NCBI GenBank assembly: GCA_017617145.1
Contig: JAFZWX010000218.1
Location: forward strand, 1 to 5,586
From: Treponema sp.
GTDB lineage: Bacteria; Spirochaetota; Spirochaetia; Treponematales; Treponemataceae
Direction: 5' to 3'
Length of the DNA: 5,586 bases
Shown: piece after piece, positions 5,169 to 5,586 of the stretch
Layout: each line of letters starts with the position of its first letter
How positions within the stretch are numbered: position 1 is the stretch's first letter
Made by a program: the position numbers and the translations under genes
The notes under the pieces: generated by a model
Seen by the model: only the letters and a program-made list of their open reading frames with translations
The model's database searches: none
What the model was told of the DNA's origin: nothing

Positions 5169-5586
5169 ATGAACAAAACAAGTGCAAGCATTCTTTTGAT
5201 TCTGGTCTTTATGGCTCGAGGAACCTCGTTTTTATTTTCAAAAACATTAATGCAGACTATGACTCCAATGAGTGTTCTGGCTGTAAGGTTTATTCTGGCT
5301 TTCATGGTGCTTGCAATCATTTTTAATAAAAAGCTTTTTTCATGTGATAAGCGCTGTCTTAAAAATGGATTTATTCTTGGAACTTTGTACACTATCTGTA
5401 TGACTTTTGAAATGTACGGACTTCGTCTGGTGGATACCGGAGTAAGTTCATTAATCGAAAACATGGCGATTGTACTTGTTCCGTTATATGTTGCGCTTTA
5501 TACAAAATCGCTTCCAAAAGCAAAGACAATGTTTTGCGCTGTTGTGGCTGTTGTTGGTGTCGGCTTCTTGTCGATTGATCAGGGGA
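5169..5586 (+). CDS. EamA/DMT superfamily transporter, N-terminal part (cut by window edge)
   Basis: The reading frame is open from ATG at 5169 through the end of the window, giving 139 residues of a longer protein. Hydrophobic segments lie near residues 6-24, 35-52, 67-83, 95-111 and 120-135. ARGTSFLFSK (16-25) and TGVSSLIENMAIVLVPLY (90-107) sit where EamA proteins carry their typical GxxF and small-residue helix motifs. Full EamA transporters have about ten helices in two repeats and about 290 residues, so roughly the first repeat is present. Members export metabolites, amino acids or drugs through the inner membrane. The 5-bp gap after tetR suggests co-transcription; the upstream SD is weak (AAG-rich, inside the end of tetR), so translation may depend on coupling. 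The substrate is unknown. Confidence 0.85.
   Translation, partial: MNKTSASILLILVFMARGTSFLFSKTLMQTMTPMSVLAVRFILAFMVLAIIFNKKLFSCDKRCLKNGFILGTLYTICMTFEMYGLRLVDTGVSSLIENMAIVLVPLYVALYTKSLPKAKTMFCAVVAVVGVGFLSIDQG

Noticed and set aside
5126..5464. Open frame on the minus strand opposite the tetR end and transporter start
   Set aside because: The plus strand carries a convincing EamA reading frame with membrane segments; the antisense peptide shows no family features.
1..5586. tRNA, rRNA, CRISPR array, transposase or strong intrinsic terminator
   Set aside because: I saw no such structure on either strand; nearly all of the window is coding.

Overview
The window holds eight genes, the last one cut by the right edge. 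Six lie on the minus strand as one tight operon (positions 16-4414, read right to left). Two lie on the plus strand (4519-5586). The two groups diverge from a promoter region of about 100 bp at 4415-4518. Base composition is moderately AT-rich. Strong AGGAG-type Shine-Dalgarno (SD) sequences, sigma70-like promoters and Sec-type signal peptides, one with a loose lipobox, suggest a spirochaete such as a host- or rumen-associated Treponema. A Firmicute is possible; the strong SDs argue against Bacteroidota. The organism is inferred, not shown.

The minus-strand operon runs in this order: a DUF3737-type beta-helix repeat protein (3551-4414), a YqhD/BdhA-like iron-containing NAD(P)H alcohol/aldehyde dehydrogenase (2353-3525), an exported cyclophilin-like-fold protein (1875-2342), a cytosolic flavodoxin (1346-1864), a signal-peptide-bearing flavodoxin (767-1333) and a DUF4405-type polytopic membrane protein with paired histidines suited to b-heme (16-756). 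Gaps are 10-12 bp, except for 25 bp between the first two genes. At four consecutive junctions the upstream stop codon forms the first part of the downstream SD, which suggests translational coupling.

On the plus strand a TetR-family regulator is followed 5 bp later by an EamA/DMT-type transporter. A TTGACA-N17-TATATT promoter faces the operon and a TTGTCA-N17-TATATT promoter faces tetR. Their -35 boxes are the same seven base pairs read on opposite strands. A 17-bp imperfect palindrome at the predicted operon start site is the best candidate TetR operator. The tetR promoter places its start site at the ATG, so the message may be leaderless.

The most interesting reading is a TetR-controlled redox/detoxification module. 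It combines an aldehyde reductase with two paralogous flavodoxins in different compartments and a putative heme membrane protein that could carry electrons between them. The last gene also shows two oddities: tandem hairpins inside the region encoding a Ser/Thr/Asn-rich loop, and a GC-rich 3' tail. Both could be in-frame repeat insertions.
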